In this document: one piece after another, positions 16,349 to 23,684 of the stretch
Layout of the letters: every line of letters begins with the position of its first letter
Numbering within the stretch: position 1 is the stretch's first letter
Source: Eubacteriales bacterium
GTDB taxonomy: Bacteria > Bacillota_A > Clostridia > Christensenellales > Aristaeellaceae
Length of the DNA: 41,568 nucleotides
Assembly (NCBI GenBank): GCA_029974035.1
Contig: JARKQG010000115.1
Span: 1 to 41,568 of the forward strand
Direction of reading: 5' to 3'
Made by a program: the position numbers and the translations under genes
Notes under the pieces: model-generated
Told to the model about the DNA's origin: nothing
The model's input: the letters and a program-made list of their open reading frames with translations, nothing else
Database searches by the model: none

Positions 16349-17335
16349 ATGACGGACAAGCAGATTCGGGCACAGACATTGCCCCGCGACACCGGCATGA
16401 CTCGCAAGCAGTTTATATCCACGTTTGGCTCGCTGATCGCCTTGGTGCTGCTCATCGTGCTGATGAGTGTGCTGAAGAGCAACTTTCTAAGCGCAACCAA
16501 CATTCGGAACGTGCTCAGGATTGCCTCTATCAACGGGCTTTTGGCCATTGGCATGACGTTTGTCATTCTGACCGGCGGGATTGACCTGTCCGTGGGGGCG
16601 ATCATGGGCTGCGCGGGCATGTTTTCGGCATACTTTGCGCAAAACAGCATGGGCTATCCCTGGTACGTGGGTGTGCTGGTGGGCCTGGGAATGGGGTTTG
16701 TCATTGGCCTGTTCAACGGCGTCAGCATTTCCTATCTGAAGGTTCCGGCCTTCGTCGGTACGCTGGGCGCGATGTCCATCGCCAAGGGCATGACATTCCT
16801 CCTGACCAACGCGAAGCCCATACCAAGCCTGAACACCACGTTCAAGAGCATCGGCGGCGGCGAGATTTGGGGTTGGCTGCCCATACCGATCGTCATCATG
16901 GCGGTGGTGCTGCTGATTTGCTTCATCCTGCTTTATAAAACCCGATACGGGCGCTACGTGTTTGCCGTCGGCGGCAACCTGAATGCCGCCCACGCCTCCG
17001 GCATCGACACCCGAATGATCACCTGTTCGGTGTATGTGATTTCAGGCATTCTGGCCGCGCTGGCGGGCATCATCACCACGGCCCGCGTCACTTCCGGCGT
17101 CACGTCCACGGGCGATGGCTACGAAACCAACGCCATTGCGATGGTCGTCATCGGCGGCACGAGCCTGGCCGGCGGGCGCGGCAGGCTGTGGGGTACGATT
17201 GTCGGCATCCTGCTGCTCCAGTGCCTGACAACCGGCCTTGATATGCTGGCGGTCAACGCCTATTACCAGCTCATCATCAAAGGCTTCGTCGTCATCGGTG
17301 CCGTCATGCTCGACGGGCTCAGTTCCGACCACTGA
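16349..17335 (+). CDS. Sugar ABC transporter permease (RbsC type)
   Basis: A 328-residue polytopic protein of the CUT2 BPD_transp_2 family. Recognisable segments are GMTFVILTGGIDLSVGA (the diagnostic family motif), then SYLKVPAFVGTLGAM and the C-terminal AMVVIGGTSLAGGRGRLWGT loop. About 8-10 membrane helices. ATG 16349 follows GTAGGAGAG. It is a single permease, so presumably a homodimer with the RbsA-like ATPase upstream. A gap of ~190 nt, with no gene visible in it, separates it from the binding-protein gene. Confidence 0.92.
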   Translation: MTDKQIRAQTLPRDTGMTRKQFISTFGSLIALVLLIVLMSVLKSNFLSATNIRNVLRIASINGLLAIGMTFVILTGGIDLSVGAIMGCAGMFSAYFAQNSMGYPWYVGVLVGLGMGFVIGLFNGVSISYLKVPAFVGTLGAMSIAKGMTFLLTNAKPIPSLNTTFKSIGGGEIWGWLPIPIVIMAVVLLICFILLYKTRYGRYVFAVGGNLNAAHASGIDTRMITCSVYVISGILAALAGIITTARVTSGVTSTGDGYETNAIAMVVIGGTSLAGGRGRLWGTIVGILLLQCLTTGLDMLAVNAYYQLIIKGFVVIGAVMLDGLSSDH

Positions 17336-17523
17336 ACGCAACATTTTGAAAGCATTCATGCCGTGGCAGCGCGACGCCGCGGCCCCGAATGGGGCGCAGA
17401 GCACCGAAAGGGGCGCCCCCAAGCTTTGTTTACCCTGCGGCGCGCCGCACTTGCCGGACTGAGATGCGTGCAACCACGAGATAATCGCGAAAGCGGTTAA
17501 TCAATAGATAGGAGGGTACCTTG

Positions 17524-18450
17524 ATGAAGAAATCCGTGCGAATCCTTACGCTCCTCGTCGCCCTGATGATGCTCTCGTTTGCCTTTGCCGCCAGCGCCTC
17601 CGCGCTGAAGATCGGCGCGACCTACTACAGCCTGCAGAACGAGTTTACCATGCGCATGGACAACGCCGGCAAGAAGTACTGCGAGGAAAACGGCATTGAG
17701 TTCCTGTCCTACGACGGCAACTACGACGCGGCAACCCAGCTCAGCCAGGTGGAAACGATGATTGCCGACGGCTGTGATGCCATCATTCTCAACCCGCAGG
17801 ATGCCATTGCCTGTGCGGCAGCCGTGGAGCTCGCGCACAAGGCCAACATTCCGGTGGTTGGCGTCAATACCATGGTGGAGAGCGATTTGCTCACCTCCTA
17901 TGTCGGCTCTCAGGACGTGTCCGCCGGCGAAGACATCATGAACTACATGATCAAGTACCTCGGCAAGGATGACTTCAGCATTGTCATCATCGAGGGGCCG
18001 ATGGGCCAGTCTGCGCAGTTGCAGCGCATCGAAGGCATTACCAACGTGCTGGCCGATCATCCCAACATCAAGGAACTCGCCCGCAACACCGCCAACTGGT
18101 CCCGCTCCGAGGCCATGGGCCTGATGGAAACTTGGATTTCCACCTTCGGTGATGAAATTGACGCCGTGATCGCGGAAAACGATGAGATGGCGCTGGGCGC
18201 TCGCGAAGCCATCGTCGCAGCCGGGAAGGACATCCCCTGCATCGGCATCGACGGCATTACCGACGCGGTTGCGGCCATTCAGAGCGGCAACATGATCGCC
18301 AGCGACTTCCAAAATGCCGAAGGCCAGATGACCGGCGCCATTGAGACCGCGGTCAAGGCTGTGAACGGCGAGAAGGTCGAGAAGTTCTACTGGATTCCTT
18401 TTGAGATGATTACGCCCGAGAACGCCGCGGAGTACGTTGGCAGGTATTGA
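17524..18450 (+). CDS. Sugar-binding protein (RbsB/periplasmic-binding type 1)
   Basis: A 308-residue substrate-binding protein. A signal peptide (MKKSVRILTLLVALMMLSFA...) ends in A-S-A-S-A around residue 26; no lipobox Cys is present. The mature part has the type 1 fold order: K-I-G-A-T-Y-Y-S opening, ADGCDAIILNPQDA, IPVVGVNTMVES, AVIAENDEMALGA and a G-I-D-G-I-T-D stretch. The ligand is unknown; the enzymes nearby suggest a polyol or ketose. ATG 17524 is 7 nt from AGGAGGG, preferred to the in-frame TTG at 17521. A stem-loop follows the gene, which could stabilise this cistron. Confidence 0.9.
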   Translation: MKKSVRILTLLVALMMLSFAFAASASALKIGATYYSLQNEFTMRMDNAGKKYCEENGIEFLSYDGNYDAATQLSQVETMIADGCDAIILNPQDAIACAAAVELAHKANIPVVGVNTMVESDLLTSYVGSQDVSAGEDIMNYMIKYLGKDDFSIVIIEGPMGQSAQLQRIEGITNVLADHPNIKELARNTANWSRSEAMGLMETWISTFGDEIDAVIAENDEMALGAREAIVAAGKDIPCIGIDGITDAVAAIQSGNMIASDFQNAEGQMTGAIETAVKAVNGEKVEKFYWIPFEMITPENAAEYVGRY

Positions 18451-18497
18451 TTTCGCGGGGCCAATGCCCGCCGGGCTTTCTTTCACCATGATCCCAT

Positions 18498-18527
18498 GCG
18501 GGGCGGGCGATTTACCGTCCGCCCCGC
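18498..18527 (+). promoter_or_regulatory. Intercistronic stem-loop after the binding-protein gene
   Basis: A 9-bp GC-only stem (GCGGGGCGG 18498-18506 / CCGCCCCGC 18519-18527) with a 12-nt loop and no T-run. In many sugar-uptake operons such a hairpin after the binding-protein gene blocks 3' exonucleases and raises its mRNA level over the rest; partial termination is the alternative. Confidence 0.5.
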
Positions 18528-18575
18528 GGCAGAGGCGACGGATACCGCTTAAGATTTCATCGGGAGGGATTTGCT

Positions 18576-19343
18576 GTGCTTCATTATGAAGGTGTGGATA
18601 TCGATTTTTCCCTTGAGGGCAAGACGGCAATCATTACCGGCGGCGCGGCCGGGATTGGCTATGCCACCGCCAAGTTCTTCCACGCAAAGGGCGTGAACGT
18701 GGTCCTCGCGGACCTCAATCCCGAGGTGGAGAGCATTGCAAAAAAGCTGGGGGAGAACGCCGTGGGCGTGCCGGGCAATGTCTGCGACCGGGCATATCCT
18801 TCACGGGTGATTGAGGCGGGTGTCGCTGCTTTCGGCCGCATCGACATTCTGGTTAACAGTGCGGGCATTGTGGCACTTGAAGACGCGGAACTCATCAGCG
18901 AAAAAGACTGGACGAGGACCATCGACATCAACCTCTCCGCCAGCTTCTTTATGGCACAGGCGGTGGGCAAATACATGATCGACAATCATATCAACGGCTC
19001 CATCGTCAACATGGCTTCTCAGGCCGGCGTAATCGCGCTCGACAAGCATGTGGCTTACTGCGCCAGCAAGGGCGGTATCATCGCAATGACCAAGGTGTTG
19101 GCCAAGGAATGGGGCCGCTACGGCATCCGCGTCAACGCCGTCTCCCCGACAGTCGTGCTGACGGAACTGGGACACAAGGCATGGGATGGGCCGGTGGGCG
19201 AAGCGTTTAAAAAGGAAATGCCCTCCGAACGATTTGCGGAGCCCGAAGAGATCGCGGCCGTAATCGCCTTCCTGTGCAGCAAGGGCGCGGGGATGATTAC
19301 CGGGCACAATCTTTTGGTTGATGGCGGCTTTACGATCAAATAA
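18576..19343 (+). CDS. SDR-family dehydrogenase, probable polyol/tetritol dehydrogenase
   Basis: A 255-residue classical short-chain dehydrogenase. It has the NAD(P) loop TGGAAGIG (21-28), an acidic residue after strand 2 (V-V-L-A-D-L, favouring NAD), N-S-A-G (94-97) and the catalytic Ser148, Tyr161 and Lys165 (YCASK). The C-terminal TGHNLLVDGGFTIK is typical. Such enzymes oxidise sugar alcohols to ketoses; with DhaK/DhaL and an RpiB-like isomerase alongside, oxidation of a tetritol such as D-threitol to erythrulose is the favoured inference. GTG 18576 follows GGGAGGGA by 6-7 nt. Confidence 0.85.
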   Translation: MLHYEGVDIDFSLEGKTAIITGGAAGIGYATAKFFHAKGVNVVLADLNPEVESIAKKLGENAVGVPGNVCDRAYPSRVIEAGVAAFGRIDILVNSAGIVALEDAELISEKDWTRTIDINLSASFFMAQAVGKYMIDNHINGSIVNMASQAGVIALDKHVAYCASKGGIIAMTKVLAKEWGRYGIRVNAVSPTVVLTELGHKAWDGPVGEAFKKEMPSERFAEPEEIAAVIAFLCSKGAGMITGHNLLVDGGFTIK

Positions 19344-19362
19344 ACGCTTTGGAGGTTTTCCT

Positions 19363-20376
19363 ATGCAACGCATTTTGAACGATCCCGACCGCATCGTGGA
19401 CGAGATGCTTGCGGGCTTTGTCAAAAACCACGGGGATATCGTCAAACACGTTATTACGTCCGAGGACAGCCCGCGCGGCGTCATTGCCGCCGTGGGAGCC
19501 CCCGTGCAGGGGAAGGTCGGCATTGTAACGGGAGGGGGCTCGGGCCATAAGCCGGCCTTTATTGGATATGTCGGGAAAAACATGTGCGATGCGGCGGCGG
19601 TCGGCGAAATCTGCTCGTCTCCCACGGCCATCGCCTTCCTGGAGGCATTCCGCGCGGCGAATGGGGGCGCGGGCATTGCCTGCCTCTATGGGAATTACTC
19701 CGGTGACAACATGAATGTCAAAATGGCCGCAAAGATGGCGAAGCGGGAAGGCATTTCTGTCAAGACGGTCATCGCCAATGACGACGTGGCCTCTGCGCCG
19801 AAGGAGCAGCGCGAAAAGCGGCGCGGCGTAGCCGGCGAGATCTTTATGTGGAAGTGCGGCGGCGCCAAGGCGGCGCAGGGCGCCACGCTGGACGAGGTCA
19901 TTGAAACGGCGCAGAAGGCCATTGACAACACCCGTTCCGTCGGCATTGGCCTCACCCCCTGCACGCTCCCGGCCGTCGGGCACCCGAATTTTGAAATCAA
20001 GTCTGGCACGATGGAAGTTGGCATCGGCCACCACGGTGAGCCCGGCATTGAGGTGTGCCCGCTGGAAACTGCGGCCGAGATGGCCCGGCGCATGGTGAAC
20101 ATCGTATTGCCGGACTATCCCTTCGGTGCGGGCGACGAGGTGGCGGTGCTCGTTTCCGGACTGGGCGCGACACCGGTCATGGAGTTGTATGTGCTCTACA
20201 ACGAAGTTGAAACGCTGCTGGCAGAAAAGGGAATAAAGGTGTACCGCTCCTATGTGGGCAATTACTTTACTTCGCTTGACATGATGGGCGCGACGCTCAC
20301 AGTCATGAAGCTGGACGAGGAGCTTAAGGCGCTCATGGACATGCCGGTGGACACCATGGGGCTTAAGCAGTTCTGA
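19363..20376 (+). CDS. dhaK: Dihydroxyacetone/erythrulose kinase subunit DhaK
   Basis: A 337-residue DhaK with the canonical loop TGGGSGHKP (His62), Asp115 in GNYSGD and the covalent histidine His224 in GIGHHGEPG. The position of E. coli Lys104 is Gly here (YGNYSGD), as in the DhaK subgroup linked to sugar and polyol pathways rather than glycerol. It binds the open-chain ketose and works with DhaL, encoded 11 nt downstream, which supplies ATP. No DhaM phosphotransferase is present, so an ATP-dependent kinase is expected. A GGAGG site lies 7 nt before ATG 19363. The true substrate (dihydroxyacetone or erythrulose) is undetermined. Confidence 0.88.
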   Translation: MQRILNDPDRIVDEMLAGFVKNHGDIVKHVITSEDSPRGVIAAVGAPVQGKVGIVTGGGSGHKPAFIGYVGKNMCDAAAVGEICSSPTAIAFLEAFRAANGGAGIACLYGNYSGDNMNVKMAAKMAKREGISVKTVIANDDVASAPKEQREKRRGVAGEIFMWKCGGAKAAQGATLDEVIETAQKAIDNTRSVGIGLTPCTLPAVGHPNFEIKSGTMEVGIGHHGEPGIEVCPLETAAEMARRMVNIVLPDYPFGAGDEVAVLVSGLGATPVMELYVLYNEVETLLAEKGIKVYRSYVGNYFTSLDMMGATLTVMKLDEELKALMDMPVDTMGLKQF

Positions 20377-20387
20377 GGAGGGAGAGC

Positions 20388-21032
20388 ATGGCTTTTGTGG
20401 AGAACGCCGGCGGGCGGCCGATCCTGCTTGCAATGGTTAAGGCGGTCCAGCAGGGCAAACAGTACTTGAGCGACGTGGACGGCCTGGTTGGCGATGGCGA
20501 CCATGGCGCGAACATGAACAAGGGTTTTACCATGTATCAGGAGCAGCTGGGCGCGCGCGACACCTCTTTCTCCGATGGCCTTTATGATTTGGGGAGCGTG
20601 CTGCTCAATAAAATCGGTGGCTCTATGGGCCCCATCTACGGGACAGTTTTCATGGAAATGTCCGATCGGGCGGAGGATGCTGAGAAAATTGATCTGCCCC
20701 TGTTCTGCAATATGATGGAGGCCGGACTTGAGGGATTGTATGACATCGTGGAAGCCCGCCCGGGCGATAAGACGCTGGTGGACACGCTCTATCCGGCGCT
20801 CACCGCGTTGAAAGCGGCAAAGGATGCGGGCGCGCCCTTCACCGACGCGCTGGACGGTATGAAGGCCGCGGCCGAAAAGGGGCGGGACTCGACAAAGGAG
20901 CTCGTCGCGCGGTATGGGCGCTCCGCGCGCTTGGGCGAGCGCTCCCGCGGTGTGCTGGATGCCGGGGCCGTATCCTGTGCCCTGATTCTCGGCGCGATGG
21001 CAGACGCAATGAAATCCGCGCTGCAGGAATAG
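20388..21032 (+). CDS. dhaL: Dihydroxyacetone/erythrulose kinase ATP-binding subunit DhaL
   Basis: A 214-residue all-helical DhaL. The nucleotide-magnesium site reads DGLVGDGDHGANM: the three aspartates (31, 36, 38) keep the spacing of E. coli DhaL Asp30/35/37. Later family segments include SMGPIYG and GDKTLVDTLYPA. It holds ATP and phosphorylates the ketose bound by DhaK. It is the only DhaL in the window and may serve both DhaK paralogues. Placed 11 nt after dhaK with GAGGAGGGA ahead of ATG 20388. Confidence 0.9.
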   Translation: MAFVENAGGRPILLAMVKAVQQGKQYLSDVDGLVGDGDHGANMNKGFTMYQEQLGARDTSFSDGLYDLGSVLLNKIGGSMGPIYGTVFMEMSDRAEDAEKIDLPLFCNMMEAGLEGLYDIVEARPGDKTLVDTLYPALTALKAAKDAGAPFTDALDGMKAAAEKGRDSTKELVARYGRSARLGERSRGVLDAGAVSCALILGAMADAMKSALQE

Positions 21033-21050
21033 ACGGAGAGGAGTGGCGAA

Positions 21051-21485
21051 ATGCACAGCATTGCCATCGGTTGCGACCCGAACGCGGCGCAGGTCAAGCG
21101 GGAGATGATTGATTTCCTGAAGGAAAAGGGCTACGCCGTCACCGACTTTGGAAGCGATGACGTCATTTATGCCAACGTCGCGGCATCTGTCGCAACGGCG
21201 GTGGCGGCCAGACGGTATGACCGGGGAATCCTCATTTGCGGAACGGGCATCGGCGTATCGTTGGCGGCCAACAAGGTTAAAGGCGCCTATGCGGCGCTGT
21301 TGACAGACATTTACTCGGCGGAGCGGGCGCGGAAGAGCAATGACTGCAACATCGCCTGCTTTGGCGCTTTCACCCTTGGGATCATGCCTATGAAGCGTTT
21401 GGTGGAGGAATTTCTCACGAGCGAATTTGAGCAGGGCTGCGCATCCCAGCCGAAGGTGGACGGGATTCGCCATCTGGAAGGATAG
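21051..21485 (+). CDS. RpiB/LacAB-family sugar-phosphate isomerase
   Basis: A 144-residue enzyme of the ribose 5-phosphate isomerase B family. The catalytic cysteine is kept (Cys63 in ILICGTGIG, E. coli Cys66). The histidine of the usual GCDH is Pro10, and the ring-opening histidine before N-D (E. coli Q-H-N-D) is Ser96. Loss of ring-opening residues suits an acyclic substrate such as a tetrulose phosphate, which cannot close a furanose ring, so erythrulose 4-phosphate to erythrose 4-phosphate is the inferred step. It lies 18 nt after dhaL. True pentose-phosphate activity is the alternative. Confidence 0.85.
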   Translation: MHSIAIGCDPNAAQVKREMIDFLKEKGYAVTDFGSDDVIYANVAASVATAVAARRYDRGILICGTGIGVSLAANKVKGAYAALLTDIYSAERARKSNDCNIACFGAFTLGIMPMKRLVEEFLTSEFEQGCASQPKVDGIRHLEG

Positions 21486-21487
21486 GG

Positions 21488-21512
21488 AGCTTTCAGCTTC
21501 TGAAAAAAGGCT
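21488..21512 (+). promoter_or_regulatory. Small hairpin after the isomerase gene
   Basis: TTTCAG / CTGAAA pair around a 3-nt CTT loop and are flanked by GGAGC / GCTCC, giving an interrupted stem. There is no T-run after it, so it may be a processing or pausing site rather than a terminator. Confidence 0.3.
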
Positions 21513-21576
21513 CCGTGGAGCGCGCTTTCCGGCATCAGATCCCGGCGCCCTGCCCGCCATGCGGAGGAGGAGCATC

Positions 21577-22062
21577 TTGAGCGTTTCTGAAAACCTGCAG
21601 GATATGACAGCCTGGAAATTGATCGAACAGTTGGATGAATTGTACCGCGGTTTTGCCGCGGCTGCCGCAGGCTCGGCAAAAAGCGGCCTGGCGGGGCTGT
21701 TTGGCCTCTGGTTTCACAGCCCCGACCCGTCAAACGCAGAGCCAATCTGCGCCGATTTTCTTAAGGGTGTTCAGGCCCTTTCCACCGAGCTCGCGGAGGC
21801 GATGCGCCGGGAGGATGCCGCCATTCGGGGAGCCTGCGCCCGGACGGCGGCAGGGATAATGCTGACCGCCAAGCCAGCAAACACAAAGAGCCGGGCCGAG
21901 TGGTATATGGTGGCGGCGGAATACGCCTTCGCCGTGTTGATTCCATACATCCCGCCGGAGACGCTGAACGAAATACGGGCGAATTACATGCGCGACAACC
22001 CAGAGCGCAGGATGTATCCCCGCCAGCGGGAATTGCTCCGGATGATGAAGCGGCATGGCTGA
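21577..22062 (+). CDS. Hypothetical protein, last gene of the sugar operon
   Basis: I do not recognise this 161-residue protein. It is mostly helical, with an Ala/Gly-rich N-terminal part, no signal peptide or membrane segment, and a basic C-terminus (R-R-M-Y-P-R-Q-R-E-L-L-R-M-M-K-R). The start is TTG 21577, 6 nt from AGGAGG (21565-21570); the frame is open further upstream but without a ribosome site. It follows the isomerase gene by 91 nt on the same strand and is followed by two hairpins, so it is probably co-transcribed with the sugar operon. No function is proposed. Confidence 0.6.
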   Translation: MSVSENLQDMTAWKLIEQLDELYRGFAAAAAGSAKSGLAGLFGLWFHSPDPSNAEPICADFLKGVQALSTELAEAMRREDAAIRGACARTAAGIMLTAKPANTKSRAEWYMVAAEYAFAVLIPYIPPETLNEIRANYMRDNPERRMYPRQRELLRMMKRHG

Positions 22063-22268
22063 CGGCTTCGGGCCGGGCGTTTCCGGCGCGGCCTGGTTGG
22101 GCTGGGATTTGAGAACGGGCAAAAAGTCCTTCAGCCCTTCCGGACCATGAGCCTGAAAACCTTGCCGCCGCGCTTTTCTCCACAACTTTTCCTGCCGTCT
22201 CAAGCGCCTCCAGCATCCGTTTGGCACATCTTCCCAATGGCAGACAGGCGTACATTTGGGGCACACAC

Positions 22269-22318
22269 AGACAGCCACGTACGCGGCTGTCTCAGGCCAT
22301 CGGCTTAGCCGGTGGCCT
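22269..22318. terminator. Two adjacent hairpins in the 361-nt gap before the minus-strand block
   Basis: First stem: AGACAGCC / GGCTGTCT (22269-22276, 22285-22292). Second: 11 bp with one G-U pair (22294-22304, 22308-22318) and a 3-nt TTA loop. Neither has a long T-run, but the pair sits between converging units (operon ending 22062, gene ending 22424) and probably terminates from both sides. No gene is seen in the rest of the gap. Confidence 0.5.
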
Positions 22319-22423
22319 TGATTGCGCTTTCATTCGGAGGGCCGGGTTCTCCTGAGAGAGGGAATCCGGATTCTCGCCCCTGCCCATCGGTGCGCTTCGG
22401 ATAGCACATGGAAAATGCGCGGG

Positions 22424-23095
22424 CTACCAAAGGCCCGGAAGAATTCTGTACCGGACTCGCTTTTTGTACTCGGCGTATCCGGGGAGCCCCGCCTCCAGCA
22501 CCTTTTCCTCGTTCCGGATTCTCCTTGCGACGAGGGCGGGATAGGCGAGGAAGATCAAGAGGGAAGGCAGCGACCCCAGCATGAGCGGCACCGTCAGGAA
22601 AAGGAACAGCGTGGAGGTGTACATCGGGTGACGGACGACGCCGTATAGCCCCGTATCAATGACCTTCTGTCCCTTTTGAATCTCAACGACCCTGGACAGG
22701 TACGCGTTTTCCCGGAGAACTTCGGCGTAGAGCGCGTAGGCCGCCAGAAATACGGCGCCGCTTGCGAAGACCATCCAATCCGGCAGGGCCGTCCAGCCAA
22801 AGCGGCGATTCAGGCCCGCGGCGAGGAAGCCCAAGAGGAACATGAGCCCCCCGCCCCAGATGACGGCCCGCTGCTCAGGTTCCCTCTCCTTTGCGTTCAA
22901 GCGCTTTTGCAGCAGCTCGGGATTCCTGATCCACAGCGCGAGCCCGGCAAACCCCATGGGGACAAACAACAGGGCCATGAACAGCCATGCGTTCCAAAAG
23001 CTCAGGGTTCCGGCCGGGACAAACAGGAAAACGGCAGTCAGGATAAGCCCCGCCAGGAGTTTTCCGGTTGCCTGAATCAGCAGCTTGACGTCCAC
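22424..23095 (-). CDS. Isoprenylcysteine carboxyl methyltransferase-like membrane protein
   Basis: A 223-residue membrane protein with about five to six helices. The catalytic C-terminal part has YGVVRHPMYTSTLFLFL (R-H-P-M-Y, the SAM-site signature of ICMT/PEMT relatives) and E-E-K-V-L-x-x-G-L-P-G-Y-x-x-Y near the end. This is a fuller version of the smaller ICMT-like protein at 0.7 kb. GTG 23095 lies 5 nt after the stop of the upstream gene and has only a weak Shine-Dalgarno, so it may be translated by coupling. The substrate is unknown. Confidence 0.75.
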   Translation of the reverse strand: MDVKLLIQATGKLLAGLILTAVFLFVPAGTLSFWNAWLFMALLFVPMGFAGLALWIRNPELLQKRLNAKEREPEQRAVIWGGGLMFLLGFLAAGLNRRFGWTALPDWMVFASGAVFLAAYALYAEVLRENAYLSRVVEIQKGQKVIDTGLYGVVRHPMYTSTLFLFLTVPLMLGSLPSLLIFLAYPALVARRIRNEEKVLEAGLPGYAEYKKRVRYRILPGLW

Positions 23096-23100
23096 GCGCC

Positions 23101-23460
23101 TTAGAGCATTTGCCGCTTTTTCGCGAGAATCGCCGCGGCGGCGGAGCAGGCCGGACAGTCGCAATGGGTGGCGCCCGCCGCCTTGATCGATCGCGCATGG
23201 GCGAGAAGATTCTGCGCGCCGGCCTGCCCAAAGTGGGCGACAGCCGCGTCGGAAGCCGCAAATACGATCAGGCCGTCGATGGGTTCGATGTCTTCTTCAA
23301 GCTCCGCAATGTACTTCCGGGTTTCGGCGGCCTCTCTTTCCGTGCCCACGGCGTCAAGCCATGCCTGCGCGGCGGCCTTCGCCTCATGGCAGCAGGAGGG
23401 CGCGGCCGTCATCTCCCGCGTCTTTTCAGTGACAAACGCCAATACTTCCCGATCCACCAT
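23101..23460 (-). CDS. Conserved small Cys-containing protein of unknown function
   Basis: A 119-residue cytosolic protein. Residues 23-24 are a Cys pair (P-S-C-C-H-E), and a C-D-C-P-A-C motif lies near the C-terminus; the five cysteines suggest a metal or redox site. I recall similar short Clostridia proteins carrying misleading 'Hsp90' labels; nothing here resembles Hsp90. ATG 23460 is preceded by AGGGAGGA. The stop is 5 nt before the ICMT-like gene, so the two form a bicistronic operon driven from 23554-23582. Confidence 0.65.
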   Translation of the reverse strand: MVDREVLAFVTEKTREMTAAPSCCHEAKAAAQAWLDAVGTEREAAETRKYIAELEEDIEPIDGLIVFAASDAAVAHFGQAGAQNLLAHARSIKAAGATHCDCPACSAAAAILAKKRQML

Positions 23461-23553
23461 GCATTCCTCCCTTTCCGAGCGTCCATCCGGCCCGGCATCA
23501 CGCCGCGCGGAGGGACGGCTTCTTACCAATAGATAACCATGGGCGCCGTCTGC

Positions 23554-23582
23554 ATTATACCACGATGGGCCCCTCCGGTAAA
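23554..23582 (-). promoter_or_regulatory. Promoter for the Cys-protein / ICMT operon
   Basis: Reading the minus strand: TTTACC (23577-23582), 17 bp, TATAAT (23554-23559). The start codon at 23460 is about 85 nt downstream. Confidence 0.6.
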
Positions 23583-23608
23583 GCCGGGGTTTCCCTTGGG
23601 TTGACAAA

Positions 23609-23650
23609 GGCCCTCTCGAAAAACGCGGTGCCGCGTTTTTTGGGAGGGCC
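23609..23650 (-). terminator. Terminator of the L,D-transpeptidase gene
   Basis: A long stem: GGCCCTC / GAGGGCC at the base and AAAAACGCG / CGCGTTTTT above it with a short loop, ending in a T-containing tail on the minus strand. It lies about 35 nt after the transpeptidase stop. Confidence 0.75.
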
Positions 23651-23684
23651 GGGGCTGCGCGCTTTTCAGACCGCGCGCCGCGGA

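Noticed and set aside
21730..22278. Minus-strand frames with Cys and Arg-rich translation across the end of the sugar operon
   Set aside because: Neither has a ribosome site and both cover the hypothetical gene on the other strand, which has one; no recognisable motif.
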